A stretch of 64,000 bases of DNA from a virus, in the IMG/VR virus record IMGVR_UViG_3300025659_000335, positions 1 through 64,000 of that record, one strand, 5' to 3'. Positions 62,097 through 64,000 of the stretch are shown here, piece after piece. Under the pieces are notes generated by a model. That model made no database searches. It was not told the origin of the DNA and saw only the letters and a program-made list of their open reading frames with translations. Made by a program: the position numbers and the translations under genes. Numbering within the stretch: position 1 is the first letter of the stretch; each line of letters starts with the position of its first letter.

Positions 62097-62638
62097 ATGA
62101 ATAATGAATAAAATAAATAATGCCGAAAACAAACTCGCCAAATTCGGGGAAACCTCAGCACATAATGGTGGTGGCAATCCCGAGCTAAGCCTGAAGAAGC
62201 AGGAAAGTGTAGAGACTAGACGACGAGTATGTAAAAAGTGTGACAATGTACTTCCAAAACGTAGACAAAAATTCTGTTCAGATAAATGTAGAAACGCATT
62301 TAACTCTCACGCGTGGAGAATTAAAAAAGGTTTAATTAAAAAACCATATAGTGGTTCTGGTGGTAATCAATCAGGAAAAGATAACCACATGTATAAAAAC
62401 GGAATAAGAAATTTTAGTTTACGGGCTTTTGAATATTATGGTAAAACTTGTAATCGATGTGAGTCAGAAAAAAATATCCTGACTCATCATAAAGATCATA
62501 ATCGACAAAATAATAATATAGAAAATTTAGAAGTTCTATGTAAGAAATGTCATCAAAAACACCATTGCACACGAGACCAAGTAACAGGTCGTTACATAAA
62601 GGGATAGTCCGGGCCTCTGGTAAACCAGAGGGTTCCTG
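62097..62638 (+). ncRNA. Self-splicing group I intron in polA
   Basis: The 542-base intron has the main hallmarks. P1: exon TTTCGGT (62090-62096) pairs with guide GCCGAAA (62122-62128), with the terminal U-G wobble at the splice site. P10: TAAATAA (62114-62120) pairs with exon-2 TTATTTA. Core elements are P (AATTCGGGGAAACC, 62141-62154), Q (CAATCCCGAGC, 62175-62185), R with GACTA (62214-62218) and S with TAGTC (62605-62609) forming P7. CCTCTGG/CCAGAGG (62615-62632) makes P9. The intron ends in G at 62638. The HNH endonuclease gene lies in the P8 loop region. It resembles the polymerase introns of Bacillus phages SPO1/SP82. Confidence 0.9.
62104..62607 (+). CDS. Intron-encoded HNH homing endonuclease
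   Basis: A 167-residue frame nested in the intron. The C-terminal HNH motif is THHKDHNRQNNNIENLEVL followed by CKKCHQKHH (about 126-155), and a zinc finger lies at CKKCDNVLPKRRQKFCSDKC (about 43-62). TCNRCESEKN gives a further C-x-x-C in the HNH core. The first 40 codons cover the P1-P7 core, so the true start may be internal; no ribosome binding site precedes ATG 62104. The stop TAG lies inside the S element. Like I-HmuI of SPO1 it should cut intronless polymerase genes and promote intron spread. Confidence 0.85.
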   Translation: MNKINNAENKLAKFGETSAHNGGGNPELSLKKQESVETRRRVCKKCDNVLPKRRQKFCSDKCRNAFNSHAWRIKKGLIKKPYSGSGGNQSGKDNHMYKNGIRNFSLRAFEYYGKTCNRCESEKNILTHHKDHNRQNNNIENLEVLCKKCHQKHHCTRDQVTGRYIKG

Positions 62639-63142
62639 GTTATTTACGGAATGGGTGCTAAGAGATTATCAGCTGTTCTAAAAATTTCAATACCTGAAGC
62701 ATCTGGCTTATTAAGATCTTACTTCTTAACCTTCCCTAAAATCGCTAAACTAATTAAAGATTTTACCGACAGTGCAGAAGATTTAAGATACGCATTTAGC
62801 CCGCTTGATGGTAGACGAAGAGATTTAAGTTCAATGGATTTTGATAATCCAAAACATCATAGCCATGCTATGAACATTGCTAAAAACTTACCATTCCAGG
62901 GTACTGGTTCTAGTGTTACTAAACGAGCTTTATGGAAAACGAGTGAATCAATTAGAGATAACAAATATGATGCTATGATAATCAACGCAGTTCACGACGA
63001 AATTTTATTAGAAGTACATAAGGATGAAGTTGATGAAGTCGCGGGCATGTTATCATTAGAAATGATAAAAGCGTTTAATCATTATGCTCCGTCAGTGCCT
63101 ATGGAAGTAGAACCTGTGATCGGAGACTGTTGGATTCACTAA
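62639..63142 (+). CDS. polA: DNA polymerase I family polymerase, exon 2
   Basis: The C-terminal 167 codons. Read from 62639 the exon begins GTT ATT TAC GGA ATG (VIYGMGAKRLS), which joins AKAINFG of exon 1 into the O-helix phrase NFG-VIYGMGAKRLS. Phase is preserved (exon 1 is 1254 bases). FTFPKIAKLIKDF-type helices and LQGTGSSVTK-like palm elements follow, and motif C is INAVHDEILLEV (about residues 513-524 of the joined protein). The ATG at 62651 is internal and not a start. It ends 12 bases after the presumed TTG start of the next gene. Confidence 0.9.
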   Translation, partial: VIYGMGAKRLSAVLKISIPEASGLLRSYFLTFPKIAKLIKDFTDSAEDLRYAFSPLDGRRRDLSSMDFDNPKHHSHAMNIAKNLPFQGTGSSVTKRALWKTSESIRDNKYDAMIINAVHDEILLEVHKDEVDEVAGMLSLEMIKAFNHYAPSVPMEVEPVIGDCWIH

Positions 63143-63416
63143 GTCATTTTGAGGATATGCAGAAAAAGCTATACAGCTTAGCGAAGAAGAAAAACCACGA
63201 CTACGGCTCAGCCAATATTGAGATACTTGGAGAGAAGGGCTGTTTTGTTAGAATGTCTGATAAATAAATAGACTAAAACAACTAATGTGGGATAATCAAG
63301 AAGCTGAAGTAAGCGATGAAAGCATAGACGACTCATTAGCAGACCTCGCTAATTACGCAATAATAACTTTACTGTTGCGTAAAGACAGGTGGGGAAAAGA
63401 CGACACTTTTAAATAA
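63130..63416 (+). pseudogene. DUF1599-like nucleotide-modification-associated gene, interrupted by a one-base frameshift
   Basis: From TTG 63130 (CGGAG just upstream) or ATG 63157 the frame gives KKKNHDYGSANIEILGEKGC and FVRMSDK, then TAA at 63265. Shifting back one base at 63264 continues INRLKQLMWDNQEAEVSDES and DLANYAIITLLLRKDRW to TAA 63414-63416. The joined reading is the DUF1599 pattern (K-N-x-D-Y-G ... R-x-x-D-K-x-x-R-L ... D-x-x-D-x-A-N-Y). The -1 frame has a TAA immediately before the junction, so the simplest cause is loss of one A from an AAAA run (GATAAAATAAAT to GATAAATAAAT), by mutation or assembly error. Restored length is about 95 residues. Confidence 0.75.
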
Positions 63417-63420
63417 AGAA

Positions 63421-63452
63421 AAAGAGAGACACATTTGTGCCTCTCTTTTTTT
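63421..63452. terminator. Bidirectional terminator between convergent genes
   Basis: AAAGAGAGACACA (63421-63433) pairs with TGTGCCTCTCTTT (63436-63448) with one mismatch; T's follow to 63452. The A-rich run before the stem gives U's on the other strand. It serves the rightward genes and the leftward gene ending at 63478. Confidence 0.85.
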
Positions 63453-63477
63453 AGCCTAAAATTTAAATCTCTAACTA

Positions 63478-64000
63478 CTAAAGTTTAATAGGTACAACTC
63501 TTGATGCACGTAAGCCAGCATTCTCTAAAAGAATAGTCTGGTTCGCGGCAACACTAAACTGGTGATTTTGGATATAACACTCTTCCAAGTAGAAACCACC
63601 CCATGATTCATTCTCTTTATCATGTATAACAAATCCTAAACCTAACGGCTTATTGAAGAACGATGATGCTAGGTTAATGAAGAACTCTTCGCCTAATTCA
63701 GGGTCAGACGCATCAAAGTCTGCACCGGGCATATCATCTGGATTTGTAATTGCATCATACTCTGTAGTACCAAGATTCTCGTAAAGAGCCCTTAATAACG
63801 ACTTACCATCAAATAGAACTCTAGTAAGCCCGGCTTGTACGAAAGTACGCCCTGGAATAAAGTATGGTGCGCGAGATCCAATTTCAAATAACTGCTGTAG
63901 CTGTTTATTCTGAGTTACTGTAGCATTTTCCACTAATCCAATAGGGATTAAATTTTCAATATTTTCAGGTAACTCGCTAGGACCAGCTAATACAACGCAA
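63478..64000 (-). CDS. Virion structural protein, partial (5' end off the window)
   Basis: A leftward frame open from the right edge to TAA at 63478, at least 173 residues. A GTG at 63933 could serve as a start but the frame continues upstream without a stop to 64000 with sensible protein sequence (VLAGPSELPENIENLIPIGL), so the gene enters from the right. The visible part has GSRAPYFIPGRTFVQAGLTR and ends FSVAANQTILLENAGLRASR. The sequence has the look of a myovirus virion protein (tail or neck), but no specific family is recognised. It converges on the polymerase block at the terminator. Confidence 0.65.
   Translation of the reverse strand, partial: CVVLAGPSELPENIENLIPIGLVENATVTQNKQLQQLFEIGSRAPYFIPGRTFVQAGLTRVLFDGKSLLRALYENLGTTEYDAITNPDDMPGADFDASDPELGEEFFINLASSFFNKPLGLGFVIHDKENESWGGFYLEECYIQNHQFSVAANQTILLENAGLRASRVVPIKL

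Noticed and set aside
62651-63142. Separate gene starting at ATG 62651
   Set aside because: That Met belongs to the YGMGAK motif of the polymerase. The upstream codons and intron pairing show it is exon 2.
63240-63290. Programmed frameshift in the DUF1599-like gene
   Set aside because: The -1 frame has TAA directly before the junction and there is no X XXY YYZ heptamer, so a lost base is simpler.
1-64000. tRNA genes
   Set aside because: No cloverleaf with a T-loop GTTCRANNC was noticed on reading. A dedicated search could still find a divergent one.

Overview
The window is a contiguous stretch of an AT-rich genome of a large contractile-tailed (myovirus-like) phage. It carries a full tail and baseplate operon, a programmed-frameshift tail assembly chaperone, two sigma-70-like proteins, a phage-type DNA polymerase I split by a self-splicing intron, and a broad nucleotide and recombination toolkit. 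No terminase, portal or capsid gene lies inside it. Most genes have clear AGGAG-like ribosome binding sites or overlap by ATGA, so the host reads Shine-Dalgarno signals. The host cannot be named from this sequence. No tRNA gene, CRISPR array, insertion sequence or stretch over 300 bases without a gene was seen.

Layout. (1) 1-32087, minus strand: late tail operon, transcribed right to left from a promoter near 32123-32151. Order: tail assembly chaperone (G and frameshifted GT forms), tape measure, baseplate hub candidate, a sigma-like protein, gp25-like and J-like baseplate wedge proteins, then very large fibre and receptor-binding proteins. One of these holds a glycoside-hydrolase-like propeller. 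The operon ends in a coiled-coil fibre built of near-identical 63-bp repeats that runs off the left edge. (2) 32232-43286, plus strand: replication and recombination module: UvsW-like helicase, peptide deformylase, IMPDH/GMP reductase, tRNA nucleotidyltransferase-like HD protein, Holliday-junction endonuclease-related protein, primase-helicase, metallo-beta-lactamase-fold nuclease, DnaQ-like exonuclease, Sak4-like ATPase and a DUF669-like protein. It is closed by a strong terminator. (3) 43358-51932: an island of eleven overlapping glycosyltransferase, methyltransferase and sugar-nucleotide genes. (4) 51957-55037: RecU-like resolvase, dUTPase and class II ribonucleotide reductase, closed by terminator hairpins. 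(5) 55155-59574: a compact operon ending in a ubiquitin-like protein with a C-terminal Gly-Gly, a JAMM protease and an E1-like adenylating enzyme, preceded by a 792-residue protein of unknown function. This is the most unusual system here. (6) 59576-63416: own promoter, holin-like protein, terminator, primary-type sigma factor, DNA polymerase I split by a group I intron with an HNH endonuclease, and a frameshifted gene resembling the DUF1599 nucleotide-modification-associated family. (7) 63478-64000, minus strand: the end of a probable virion gene entering from the right.

How it fits together. Five candidate promoters share a TTGAYN - 16/17 bp - TATATT (or TATACT) pattern. Two diverge from 32.1-32.2 kb and would drive the tail operon leftward and the replication genes rightward. 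Two of the rightward promoters sit so close to a start codon that the transcripts may be leaderless. The Ubl-JAMM-E1 operon looks like a complete minimal ubiquitin-like activation and removal pathway without a recognisable E2. Its target is unknown.
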